DNA of 64,000 nt from an uncultured Geobacter sp. GTDB lineage: Bacteria; Desulfobacterota; Desulfuromonadia; Geobacterales; CAIOGM01. Positions 1 through 9,225 of this stretch are shown in pieces. The stretch is from NCBI GenBank assembly GCA_903902855.1, contig CAIUWK010000072.1:62001-126000 (forward strand), given 5' to 3'. Below the pieces are notes generated by a model. It ran no database searches. It saw nothing but the letters and a program-made list of their open reading frames with translations, and was not told the DNA's origin. A program made the position numbers and the translations under genes. The stretch's first letter is position 1, and every line of letters starts with the position of its first letter.

Positions 1-180
1 CCGCTCGCCTATTTCCCTCGACTTCTCCATGCAACGGAATCTCAGCGCAAAACATACGAGATAAGCGGAGGCGGCGTCGGGCTACACTGGGATGAACTGG
101 ATGAAGACATAAGTGTAGAACATCTGCTTATGGGTATGATGGATCAAACGAATTCCCCTCCCTTGAAACAAGCAGCATAG
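1..180 (+). CDS. DUF2442 domain protein, C-terminal fragment
   Basis: The frame starting at base 1 is open to a TAG at 178-180 and gives 59 residues. It contains the YEISGGGVGLHWDELDEDIS stretch and ends in SPPLKQAA. The pattern 'G..LHWPELDEDISVEGLL' is typical of the end of DUF2442 proteins, small proteins often found next to DUF4160 partners in toxin-antitoxin-like pairs. The start and any partner lie left of the window. It ends 21 bases before hisD, so it could be co-transcribed with it. Function unknown. Confidence 0.75.
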   Translation, partial: PLAYFPRLLHATESQRKTYEISGGGVGLHWDELDEDISVEHLLMGMMDQTNSPPLKQAA

Positions 181-201
181 ATTACATCGAAGGACACTAT
201 C

Positions 202-1500
202 ATGCAGTTCCTTGACATAACCGATACCGATTTCGATCAAAAGTTTGCCGCCATCCTGGCGCGGGGGGAGGAAACTTCCCATGAGGTGGAGCAGGTCGTG
301 CAGGCGATCATCGCCGACGTGCGCCGGCGGGGGGACGCTGCGGTGCTGGAGTACACCAACCGCTTCGACCGGCTGGAAGCGACCACTGTCGCCGAACTTG
401 AGGTGACTGACGAGGAGATCGACGGCGCCTTTGCCAGGGTCTCCCCGGAGGAGATCGCCTCCCTGAAGCTGGCCTGTGAACGGGTGACCCGTTTCCACGC
501 AAAGCAGAAGCAGCAGAGTTGGCTCTCCACCGAGGAGGAAGATGTCCTGCTGGGGCAGAAGGTGACCCCCCTGGCCCGGGTGGGGATCTACGTCCCCGGC
601 GGCAAGGCGAGTTACCCTTCCAGCGTTATCATGAACGCCGTCCCGGCCAAGGTGGCGGGGGTCGGGGAGATCGTCATGGTGGCTCCCACCCCCGGCGGCG
701 AGATCAATCCCCACGTCCTCGTGGCGGCGCGACTTGCCGGTGTGGACCGGATCTTTCGGCTGGGGGGCGCCCAGGCGGTGGCGGCCCTAGCCTACGGCAC
801 AGCCACCATCCCCAAGGTGGACAAGATCACCGGCCCCGGCAATATCTACGTGGCCACCGCCAAGAAACTGGTCTTCGGTCAGGTGGGGATCGACATGATC
901 GCCGGTCCCAGCGAGATTCTCGTCATCAACGACGGCAGCGGTACCGCGGCCCACATTGCCGCCGACCTCCTCTCCCAGGCGGAGCATGACGAGCTGGCTT
1001 CGTCCATCCTCATCACCACTGACCGCGACTTCGGAGAGCAGGTGGCCCATGAGGTGGAACGCCAACTTGGTAGCCTGAAACGGGAGGGGATTGCCCGCAA
1101 ATCCTGGGAGAGCTACGGTGCCATCATCGTGGCCGGGACCCTGGACGAGGCCATCGCTTTTTCCAACCGGATCGCCCCGGAGCATCTGGAGCTGGCCGTG
1201 GCCGACCCCTTTGCCATTATGCCCCGGATCACCAATGCCGGAGCCATCTTCCTGGGGCATTTCACCCCCGAGGCTGCCGGGGATTACCTGGCCGGCCCCA
1301 ACCATACGCTCCCCACCGGAGGGACGGCCCGTTTCTTCTCCCCTCTTTCCGTGGACGATTTCATGAAAAAATCCTCCATCGTCTGGTTCTCGGAAGCCGG
1401 TCTGAACCGTCTGGGGAGCGACATCGTCCGGATCGCCGAACTGGAGGGGTTGGAAGCTCACGGCAGATCGGTGAGCGTAAGATTGAAAAATTCACTCTGA
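202..1500 (+). CDS. hisD: Histidinol dehydrogenase
   Basis: This 432-residue cytoplasmic enzyme carries out the last two steps of histidine synthesis, oxidising L-histidinol to L-histidine with two NAD+. Length and sequence match the family throughout. The zinc ligands are visible as Q259 and H262 in LLSQAEHDE, D361 in AGDYLAGPNH and H420 near the C-terminus. The catalytic Glu/His pair is E327-H328 in APEHLEL. The start at 202 is preceded by GAAGGA at a suitable distance. hisB follows after 15 bases, so the two are certainly co-transcribed. Confidence is high. Confidence 0.97.
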   Translation: MQFLDITDTDFDQKFAAILARGEETSHEVEQVVQAIIADVRRRGDAAVLEYTNRFDRLEATTVAELEVTDEEIDGAFARVSPEEIASLKLACERVTRFHAKQKQQSWLSTEEEDVLLGQKVTPLARVGIYVPGGKASYPSSVIMNAVPAKVAGVGEIVMVAPTPGGEINPHVLVAARLAGVDRIFRLGGAQAVAALAYGTATIPKVDKITGPGNIYVATAKKLVFGQVGIDMIAGPSEILVINDGSGTAAHIAADLLSQAEHDELASSILITTDRDFGEQVAHEVERQLGSLKREGIARKSWESYGAIIVAGTLDEAIAFSNRIAPEHLELAVADPFAIMPRITNAGAIFLGHFTPEAAGDYLAGPNHTLPTGGTARFFSPLSVDDFMKKSSIVWFSEAGLNRLGSDIVRIAELEGLEAHGRSVSVRLKNSL

Positions 1501-1515
1501 CCCAAGGAGATAGTC

Positions 1516-2103
1516 ATGTCCCGCAGCGCGACCATAGAACGGATTACCCGGGAGACACAGGTCAGAATGACCCTGGAGTTGGACGGCACGGGGGAGGCGA
1601 AGATTTGCACCTCGGTCCCCTTTCTCGACCATATGCTGGATCTCTTCGCCCGCCACGGCCTCTTCAATCTGCAGGTTGAGGCGCAGGGGGATATCGATAT
1701 CGATTACCACCATACGGTGGAGGATATCGGTATTGTGCTGGGGGATGCCGTCCGGCAGGCAGTGGGGGATAAGAAGGGAATCCGGCGCTACGGTCATGCC
1801 GTGGTCCCCATGGATGAGACCCTCGCCGAGGTCACCATCGACCTGTCGGGTCGCCCCTACCTTGTGTACCATGTGGACCTCCCCAAGGTGAAGATCGGTG
1901 ACTTGGATGTGGAACTGGTAAAAGAGTTCTTTCAGGCGTTCACCAACAACTGCGGAGCCAATGTCCATCTGAACATCCGGTACGGCGACAACGTCCATCA
2001 TATCATCGAGGCCTGCTTCAAGGCCACGGCCCGGGCCCTGGACCTGGCAACCTCTCTCGACCCCCGCATCCAGGGGGTCATGTCCACCAAAGGAACGTTG
2101 TAA
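1516..2103 (+). CDS. hisB: Imidazoleglycerol-phosphate dehydratase
   Basis: This 195-residue enzyme dehydrates imidazole glycerol phosphate to imidazole acetol phosphate in histidine synthesis. It is the monofunctional form, without the histidinol-phosphatase domain found in enterobacteria. The metal-binding motifs are clear: FLDHML near residue 36, [10 protein letters not shown] near residue 60, and the second copy around [15 protein letters not shown] near the C-terminus. A purine-rich CAAGGAG precedes the ATG. It sits in an operon between hisD and hisH; the 106-base gap to hisH is filled by a heptamer-repeat palindrome. Confidence 0.97.
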   Translation: MSRSATIERITRETQVRMTLELDGTGEAKICTSVPFLDHMLDLFARHGLFNLQVEAQGDIDIDYHHTVEDIGIVLGDAVRQAVGDKKGIRRYGHAVVPMDETLAEVTIDLSGRPYLVYHVDLPKVKIGDLDVELVKEFFQAFTNNCGANVHLNIRYGDNVHHIIEACFKATARALDLATSLDPRIQGVMSTKGTL

Positions 2104-2106
2104 AAA

Positions 2107-2201
2107 CCGGGACCGGGGACTGGGGAGTGGTGACTAAAACCAGGGACTGGGGACTGGTAACAGCAAATCGGGTTTACCAGTCCCCAGTCCCCAATCACCG
2201 G
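2107..2201. repeat. Heptamer-repeat palindrome between hisB and hisH
   Basis: Left of centre are tandem units GGGACTG GGGACTG; right of centre are the complementary units CCAGTCC CCAGTCC CCAATCA. The arms can pair over most of their length. The element fills almost the whole hisB-hisH gap inside an operon. Closely related arms occur at 27369-27397, 51151-51213 and 62212-62245. Confidence 0.8.
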
Positions 2202-2209
2202 AGTTCTAA

Positions 2210-2833
2210 ATGATTGCAATCATCGATTATGGCATGGGAAACCTTCGATCCGTTCAGAAGGGGTTCGAGAAGGTGGGGTTTGAGGCGATTGTCACCGCCG
2301 ATCCCAGGGTGGTGCTGGAGGCGGAGAGGATCGTTCTCCCCGGCGTGGGCGCTTTCCGGGATTGCATCCGCAATCTGGAGACCGGCGGGTTTGTGGAGCC
2401 GATCCTCAAGGTCATCCAAGAGGGGCGACCGTTTCTGGGGATTTGTCTCGGCCTGCAGCTTCTCTTTACGGAAAGCGAGGAGTTCGGTCGCCATAAGGGG
2501 CTGGATGTCATCCCCGGCAAGGTGCTTCGGTTTCCCGAGGGGATGACCGAGGGGGGGGAAGCGCTGAAGGTGCCCCACATGGGGTGGAATCAGCTCTCCT
2601 TCAAACGTCGTCCGGCACCGCTGGAGGGGCTTGAGGAAGGGACCAACGTCTACTTCGTCCACTCCTACTACGTGAAGCCCGACGACGACAGTGTGGTTGC
2701 CACCACCACCAATTACGGCATCGAGTTCTGCTCCTCCATCTGGAAGGAGAACATCGTCGCCACCCAGTTTCATCCGGAAAAATCGCAGGAAAAGGGGCTC
2801 ACCATCCTCAGGCAGTTCGCGATGATGAGCTGA
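2210..2833 (+). CDS. hisH: Imidazole glycerol phosphate synthase, glutaminase subunit
   Basis: This 207-residue class I glutamine amidotransferase supplies ammonia to HisF for closing the imidazole ring. The catalytic Cys79 lies in FLGICLGLQLLF and the His/Glu pair in ATQFHPEKSQEKG. The N-terminal MIAIIDYGMGNLRSV is diagnostic. HisF and HisA, which usually follow HisH in this lineage, do not follow here: the next gene is an unrelated secreted protein with its own promoter. The HisF partner must be encoded elsewhere. Confidence 0.96.
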   Translation: MIAIIDYGMGNLRSVQKGFEKVGFEAIVTADPRVVLEAERIVLPGVGAFRDCIRNLETGGFVEPILKVIQEGRPFLGICLGLQLLFTESEEFGRHKGLDVIPGKVLRFPEGMTEGGEALKVPHMGWNQLSFKRRPAPLEGLEEGTNVYFVHSYYVKPDDDSVVATTTNYGIEFCSSIWKENIVATQFHPEKSQEKGLTILRQFAMMS

Positions 2834-2860
2834 TCTGCCCGTAGATGTTGATAAATTCTG

Positions 2861-2889
2861 TTGCACGCTCGAGCGTCTATTGCTAGAAT
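2861..2889 (+). promoter_or_regulatory. Sigma-70 promoter of the lysine-rich protein
   Basis: TTGCAC at 2861-2866 and TAGAAT at 2884-2889 are separated by exactly 17 bases. The predicted start is near 2896, about 32 bases before the ATG at 2928. A GCTCGAGC palindrome lies in the spacer and could be an operator. Confidence 0.6.
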
Positions 2890-2927
2890 GCCCGCGCTTT
2901 GCCATCTTGCTCAAAAGGAGACTTATC

Positions 2928-3326
2928 ATGAATAAAATTGTAGCCACGCTTGCCGCACTCCTCACCGCCGCCGCCTTTACCGGAGCAGCCGTTGCCGCCG
3001 ATCCCACCGCTGACCTGCTCAAGAAAGAGGGGACGGCCGTGGAGGCGGTCCAGAAAAAGGATCAGGAGCTGAAGGATAAGAAGAAAAAAGTCGGCGACAA
3101 GGTGAAGGATGCCAAAGAGGCGCCGGGTAAGGCGGTGAAAGAGCATCAGCAGAAAATTGATGAGCAGAAGGGGAAAGCCGACGGCGCGGTGAAGGATGCC
3201 GTAGCCAAGAAGCGCGAGAAGGTGAAGCAGAGCAAAGAGTCCGCAGAAAAGGTCAAGGGGGATGCCGGCCAGGTCAAGGATGCGACGAAAAAGAACCTGG
3301 ATGACCTAAAATCCCTGGGTAAATAA
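2928..3326 (+). CDS. Lysine-rich secreted helical protein (LEA-like)
   Basis: The 132-residue product has a clear signal peptide (about residues 1-24, cleavage after AVAA). The mature part is almost wholly charged and helical, very rich in Lys, Glu, Asp and Ala, with loosely repeated KxxxxKDA-type segments as in group 3 LEA-like or apolipoprotein-like helices. No catalytic motif is visible. The ATG at 2928 is chosen because AAAGGAG lies seven bases upstream; an in-frame TTG at 2880 would include the -10 element. It is probably a periplasmic stress or scaffold protein, but I do not recognise a named family. It has its own promoter and is followed by a large palindrome. Confidence 0.75.
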   Translation: MNKIVATLAALLTAAAFTGAAVAADPTADLLKKEGTAVEAVQKKDQELKDKKKKVGDKVKDAKEAPGKAVKEHQQKIDEQKGKADGAVKDAVAKKREKVKQSKESAEKVKGDAGQVKDATKKNLDDLKSLGK

Positions 3327-3336
3327 ACCTGAAATT

Positions 3337-3423
3337 TCTCACCACAGAGTCACAGAGGACACAGAAAGAATCGGAAACTTAAAGATTTTTTCTCTCTGTC
3401 CTCTGTGACTCTGTGGTGAATGC
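3337..3423. repeat. Nonamer-repeat palindrome (CCACAGAGN family), no gene inside
   Basis: The left arm reads as 9-bp units CCACAGAGT, CACAGAGGA, CACAGAAAG. The right arm is its near-perfect complement: 22 bases, from GTCCTCTGTG through CTCTGTGGTGA, pair without mismatch, around a roughly 25-base loop. A T-run follows on the plus strand, so it could also end transcription. The ends match those around the GxxExxY gene at 34.5 kb. Confidence 0.75.
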
Positions 3424-3427
3424 TTTT

Positions 3428-4666
3428 TTACCGCAACATCAGGTACCGTCTCAACCAATTCAGAGCGGTATATGCCGTGAGGCTTCTCACCTGACGCCGG
3501 TCCCCTCCGAAGTGATACTCCCTGACCTCACATCCCGACTGATCCGCCAGGGCGATGAAGACCGTTCCTGCGGATTTTTCTTCCGAGGCGCCGGGACCGG
3601 CCACGCCGGTCACTGCCAGAGCGAGGTCACTCCCCGCAGCTATCCGCCCCCCCGTTGCCATGGCCGTGGCCACTGGTGCGCTCACCGCCCCGTTATCCCG
3701 GATCATCTTTGGGGGAACCGCCAGCAGCCGGCTCTTGGCGCCGTTACTGTACACCACCGCTCCCTCCAGAAAATATGCTGAACTTCCTGCCATATCTGTG
3801 AGCCGTTTGGCGATGAGTCCGCCGGTGCAGGACTCGGCCAGGGAGACGGTCAACTCTTTTTCTCGGAAGAGGCGCGCCACCTCTTTGTCAAGGGTTGCTC
3901 CGTCCTCGACTACGATGAACTCCCCCAGACGCTCCCTGATGGTTGCGGTGGCCGTCTCCAGTAAAGCCGCCACCACGCTCTCATCAACCCCCTCACCTCG
4001 AAGTTTCACGTCAATGACGGGAAAGCTGACGCGAAACGCCACGGCAAGGCCGGCAGCAGGTGCAGGGAGATCGCCGATGATTCGGTCGATCTCCGCCTCG
4101 GAAATACCGAAGAGGGTGAAAACCTTTGTCCGGATGACCGGCTTCCGGACCAGTCGCTCCTGAATGAAGGGGAGTACCGTATCATTCAGCATCCGGGTCA
4201 TCTCGGAAGGGACACCGGGGAGAAAGATGAGGAAGGAGCCGTCTAAGCTGACGATGAAGCCGGAGGCGGTGCCGGTGGGGTTGGGGATGAGTGTACAGTG
4301 AGCCGGAAGAAGCGCCTGCCGCCGGCTGGCGGCCATGAATTCTCCCCCCTCCCGCCCCACGAACTCCACCATCCGGGCAAGGGCCTCTTCATTGAGAAGC
4401 AACTCTTGCCCCGTGGCCATGGCAGCGGCCTGAGCCGTCAGATCATCGCAGGTGGGACCGAGACCGCCGGTTACGATGAGAATATCGCTCCCTTCTGCCA
4501 GGTATTGAAGAGCATCGACGATGGCGAAAAGATCGTCCCCCACCAGCAGGTGGCGCTGCACCTTGATCCCCAGATCGTAGAGCCTGGTAGCCATATGCAC
4601 GGCATTGGTGTCTACTATTTCGCCGTAGATCAGTTCGTCTCCGATGGAGAGTGTCGAAATTTTCAT
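3428..4666 (-). CDS. cinA: CinA family protein (nicotinamide-nucleotide amidohydrolase)
   Basis: The 412-residue protein has the N-terminal MoCF/COG1058 domain (MKISTLSIGDELIYGEIVDTN, GGLGPTCDDLTAQAAA) and the C-terminal PncC-type amidohydrolase domain (LAESCTGGLIAKRLTD, VTGVAGPGASEEKSAGTV). Known members deamidate nicotinamide mononucleotide in pyridine-nucleotide recycling; the N-terminal domain has ADP-ribose pyrophosphatase activity in some. The start is the ATG at 4666, which overlaps the stop of the LarC-like gene (ATGA), so the two are translationally coupled. A longer in-frame start upstream lies inside that gene and is rejected. Confidence 0.93.
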   Translation of the reverse strand: MKISTLSIGDELIYGEIVDTNAVHMATRLYDLGIKVQRHLLVGDDLFAIVDALQYLAEGSDILIVTGGLGPTCDDLTAQAAAMATGQELLLNEEALARMVEFVGREGGEFMAASRRQALLPAHCTLIPNPTGTASGFIVSLDGSFLIFLPGVPSEMTRMLNDTVLPFIQERLVRKPVIRTKVFTLFGISEAEIDRIIGDLPAPAAGLAVAFRVSFPVIDVKLRGEGVDESVVAALLETATATIRERLGEFIVVEDGATLDKEVARLFREKELTVSLAESCTGGLIAKRLTDMAGSSAYFLEGAVVYSNGAKSRLLAVPPKMIRDNGAVSAPVATAMATGGRIAAGSDLALAVTGVAGPGASEEKSAGTVFIALADQSGCEVREYHFGGDRRQVRSLTAYTALNWLRRYLMLR

Positions 4667-5100
4667 GCGGTTTCTCTCTCGATGATCCGGTAGACCTCGG
4701 CCAGCGGCAGACCGCTCTCCAGCGCCAAGCAGCGGCACTCTTCAAACTCCGGCGCGACTCTCACGACGACCCCCTCCTCACTGAGAACCTTGACCCGGAC
4801 CGGGCCCAAGGTTGTCTGCCGGGTTTCCATACGTCGAGCCAGGGTCAGCCGCTGCGCCGGATAGTGTCGGACACCAATGGCGGTGGATTCCAGCAGGATG
4901 ATCCGGGAAAGGTGAACCAGAAGGGAGGGGGAGGAGATGACGGTGAGTTTGACCCCAGGGCGGTTCTTCTTCATCTGCAGGGGAGAAAAGGCCACATCCA
5001 GGGCCCCTTCGTCCAGAAGTCTTTCCATGAGAAATCCGAGGAGTTCAGGATTCATGTCATCGATGTGGGTCTCGATGACCCGGATTTCATCCGTTTCCAT
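4663..5100 (-). CDS. Stand-alone C-terminal domain of LarC (nickel-pincer cofactor chelatase)
   Basis: The 145 residues match only the second half of LarC (TIGR00299 family), which inserts nickel into the pyridinium pincer cofactor of lactate racemase-type enzymes. The conserved IETHIDDMNPELLGFLMERL start, QMKKNRPG and APEFEECRCLA segments are present. The usual N-terminal domain (about 250 residues) is missing. The gene starts precisely at the domain boundary, just after the stop of a thioredoxin-fold gene, with GAGAGGA upstream. It overlaps cinA by four bases. In some bacteria LarC is naturally split, but there the first half is adjacent; here it is not. It may be a remnant or a domain used alone. 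Confidence 0.75.
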   Translation of the reverse strand: METDEIRVIETHIDDMNPELLGFLMERLLDEGALDVAFSPLQMKKNRPGVKLTVISSPSLLVHLSRIILLESTAIGVRHYPAQRLTLARRMETRQTTLGPVRVKVLSEEGVVVRVAPEFEECRCLALESGLPLAEVYRIIERETA

Positions 5101-5121
5101 GGCTACCTGCGCTTCCTCTCT

Positions 5122-5613
5122 TCAACGGGACGGGGGGAGAATCGCCTCGATCTTGCCGCGATCAAACCCCTTGATGATCCGGCCGTAGATCATGAACACC
5201 GGCACCTCCATGATCCCCATTTTTTGAGCTATGGCCATCTGCTCCTCAAGAAGCCGTTTCCCCTTGTCGTTCACCCCTTCCGGTGGCGTCGTATCAAAAA
5301 GAGCCGACATGACCTCGGCATAGGCGCGCTCCCGGTCATCCGACGACAGGATGTACTGGGCTTTCTGCCGAGCGTTCTGATGGCTGGAAAGGGGGTTAAA
5401 AAAGATGTAGAGGGTAACATCGGGTCGCGTCAGGAAATACTGGTACGCCTTCCGGCAGTAGGGGCAGTCGGGATCGGTAAATTCGATGATCGTGGTCTTG
5501 CCCGTGCCGATCTTGAGGGCCTTGTCCAGGTTGAGGGTTTCACCCCAGGCGCTCGCAGCCGTCAAGACGATCATGAGCAGATAAGTCATGCTGAATCTGA
5601 GCAGATGAACCAC
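5122..5613 (-). CDS. Periplasmic thioredoxin-fold protein, DsbC/DsbG-like
   Basis: The 163-residue product has a signal peptide (about residues 1-24, ending SAWG), a redox-active CPYC at residues 50-53 after FTDPD, and a cis-proline loop EVPVF. This is the DsbA/DsbC-like thioredoxin fold, without the N-terminal dimerisation domain of true DsbC. It probably reduces or isomerises periplasmic disulfides. The GTG start at 5613 is chosen because GGAGG lies six bases upstream; an ATG at 5589 is an alternative that shortens the signal peptide. It is the first gene of a minus-strand operon with the LarC-like and cinA genes. Confidence 0.8.
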   Translation of the reverse strand: MVHLLRFSMTYLLMIVLTAASAWGETLNLDKALKIGTGKTTIIEFTDPDCPYCRKAYQYFLTRPDVTLYIFFNPLSSHQNARQKAQYILSSDDRERAYAEVMSALFDTTPPEGVNDKGKRLLEEQMAIAQKMGIMEVPVFMIYGRIIKGFDRGKIEAILPPSR

Positions 5614-7358
<1,745 letters not shown>

Positions 7359-7396
7359 TTCCCGGACTCCTCCGGCCGGGAAGAAATCCCGGTGGC

Positions 7397-7436
7397 TTCA
7401 CAAGAAAGGCCCGCAATTGCGGGCCTTTCTTGTGAA
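7397..7436. terminator. Bidirectional rho-independent terminator
   Basis: A perfect 40-base palindrome with 20-base arms (TTCACAAGAAAGGCCCGCAA). It separates gdhA from the convergent zinc-ribbon gene and can serve both strands. Confidence 0.9.
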
Positions 7437-7453
7437 ACTTACCGGTCAGCTTA

Positions 7454-7735
7454 TCATGGCAACGTATATCCCTCACCGGCAAACTGAATGTTCCCCGGAT
7501 CGCTGCTGCGCGGGGGGGAGACGGCATGAACTCCACCGCAGGCCGGGCAGCCGGCGACAAAGGTGGTGAGGATGAAGGGGGCTCCGCACCCCTGGCAATG
7601 CGTGGCCAGCCCCCCTCCGGGAATCGCCTTGGTTCTCATCTCGCCGCCGTGGACTCGCGCCACAAACTCCACCAGTTCCCGCCCTTGGGCAAAAGGTCCC
7701 ACACCTGCCGTGTTGCCGCATCCGCACTGTGACAT
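7454..7735 (-). CDS. Small zinc-ribbon protein
   Basis: The 93-residue product has an N-terminal CGCG and a classical zinc ribbon CxxC-x(n)-CxxC (HCQGCGAPF...GCPACGG). No enzyme motif is visible. Such proteins usually bind zinc structurally and may act in nucleic-acid or protein binding. It is the last gene of the minus-strand set downstream of the isomerase/thioesterase gene, 116 bases away. I do not recognise a named family. Confidence 0.65.
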   Translation of the reverse strand: MSQCGCGNTAGVGPFAQGRELVEFVARVHGGEMRTKAIPGGGLATHCQGCGAPFILTTFVAGCPACGGVHAVSPPRSSDPGNIQFAGEGYTLP

Positions 7736-7851
7736 GGCTCAAACTCCTCATCTGAAGATACCCGGATCAGGGTGACCCCTGTGGGAAGTCCGGAGAGTAT
7801 CGGAGGCGTGCCATGGTCGCCATGACTCAGGTCAAGAATCATGGCGAGGGA

Positions 7852-9225
7852 TTATCTGCCGGGAATGGTGATGCAGAGACATTTCCCTTCGGCATAGAGG
7901 GTCTCCCCGTGGAAGAGTCGACCATGAACCATGATCTTGCGCCCCTCCACGGAGATCACCTCACTTTCCAGCGTGACCACTTTTTCCAGGGGGAGCATGT
8001 TCCGGAAGTTAACGTTGAGGTTCCCCACCACGACGGGATAGCCGGCGGCCCAGGCAGCCAGGCCCAGGGCTTCGTCCATTACCGCGGCAATGGAACCGCC
8101 GTGGGCGTGACCGGGGGGGCCTCCTGTCTCGGGACCGAACCAGAGCCGGGCGTGCAGATGTCTGTTCTCATCCCGGTAGTAGCGAACCCGGAAGCGATTC
8201 CCCTCCGGATCTCCGGAGACAAAGCGGAGTGATTCGCCCACCAGGGAGGGGGCGTCGAAGAGTTCCCAGCCTGCTTCGCCGGAGAGATCCACGATGGGGA
8301 AGGGGGAGGGGGAGGAAATCTCTGCTTCTGTCGTTGAAGTTATCACTGTGACTCCCTTTTCAATACTCAGGTGTTGAGGCTGAAGGCTGAAGGTTAAATC
8401 CGTCTTGGATGGGACGCCTTTATTGATCAGATACTCTTCAGTCTTCAGCCTGCTTTTTAGTACCAGATCCAGATTGGACAGAGCCCGCTCCATTCTTTCC
8501 CGGGTATGGGCCTCGATGGTCCGGACGGCGTCCGGTGCGTACTGCTGCAGAAGAGAGAAGATGAGCCGGCTGTCCAGGTTTCCTTCCCCGATGGGAAGAT
8601 GCTCGTCTTTCTCGCCATGGTTGTCATGGATATGGGTCTCGGCCATGAACGGGCCCAGGATCGAAAACCACTCCTCCAGGCTGACCTTCTTGAACAGGTT
8701 CCAGTGACCCATGTCGAAGCAGTGGCGTAGTCGGGGGGAATCCACACAGGTGATCAGGTCGTAGAGGGTGGAGGGCTCCTCCTCGAAGATGTTTTCCACG
8801 GCGATGATGCAGCCGCACTCCTCTCCCCGTTCCACCATCTCCTGCCATAGGGGAAGGCTCTCCGCCAACCATCTCTCCCGGCTCTCGCCGTAGCGCCACT
8901 TGTCGTAGCCGGGGTGAAAGACCACCACCCGTGGCCGGATGAGTGCTGCGGCATCCATGACTTGGTGAAAACGGCGACTGGTGATCTTCCGCAACAGCGG
9001 CTCAAAGGAGCCGGGACTCAGGTCCATGAACGGTGCATGGATCGTCCTCCTGATCTCTGCGTCATCCAGACGCGCCACCCATGAGGCGAGCTGTTCCGGG
9101 ATCAGCCCGTCCAGGGTTTCTGCGGAGAAAAAGAGCTCAATGTTGAGCCGCCGCTCCCTGATGAACGGGAAGGCACTCTCCAGTTGCGGGTAGGGGACGT
9201 GAACATGAACAGTTGTGTCAGCCAT
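7852..9225 (-). CDS. Fusion: sugar-phosphate isomerase-like TIM barrel plus PaaI-type thioesterase
   Basis: The 457-residue frame joins two unrelated domains. Residues 1 to about 262 are a xylose-isomerase-like (AP endonuclease 2 superfamily) TIM barrel with the metal-site motifs VVVFHPGYDKW, AVENIFEEEP, CFDMGHWN and ETHIHDNHGEKDEH. Residues about 300-457 are a hotdog-fold thioesterase with PGHAHGGSIAAVMDEALG. The joining segment (residues about 258-293) is encoded by a heptamer-repeat palindrome. A ribosome site AAAAGGGAG followed five bases later by an in-frame GTG (8346) would give a separate thioesterase of about 164 residues. The fusion may therefore be recent and the two parts could also be made separately. 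The start overlaps the K+ channel gene by eight bases. Confidence 0.8.
   Translation of the reverse strand: MADTTVHVHVPYPQLESAFPFIRERRLNIELFFSAETLDGLIPEQLASWVARLDDAEIRRTIHAPFMDLSPGSFEPLLRKITSRRFHQVMDAAALIRPRVVVFHPGYDKWRYGESRERWLAESLPLWQEMVERGEECGCIIAVENIFEEEPSTLYDLITCVDSPRLRHCFDMGHWNLFKKVSLEEWFSILGPFMAETHIHDNHGEKDEHLPIGEGNLDSRLIFSLLQQYAPDAVRTIEAHTRERMERALSNLDLVLKSRLKTEEYLINKGVPSKTDLTFSLQPQHLSIEKGVTVITSTTEAEISSPSPFPIVDLSGEAGWELFDAPSLVGESLRFVSGDPEGNRFRVRYYRDENRHLHARLWFGPETGGPPGHAHGGSIAAVMDEALGLAAWAAGYPVVVGNLNVNFRNMLPLEKVVTLESEVISVEGRKIMVHGRLFHGETLYAEGKCLCITIPGR
8377..8456. repeat. Heptamer-repeat palindrome inside a coding region
   Basis: On the plus strand, GGCTGAA GGCTGAA GGTTAAA at one end faces CTTCAGT CTTCAGC CT at the other. 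It encodes the linker of the isomerase/thioesterase fusion and is in frame with both domains. Confidence 0.75.

Noticed and set aside
82-714. Minus-strand frame of 210 residues over hisD
   Set aside because: Shadow of hisD; no homology-like motifs.
7636-7842. Overlapping minus-strand frame of 68 residues between the fusion gene and the zinc ribbon
   Set aside because: It overlaps the zinc-ribbon start by 100 bases and has no ribosome site. The first 35 residues look protein-like, so a frameshift cannot be fully excluded, but support is too weak.
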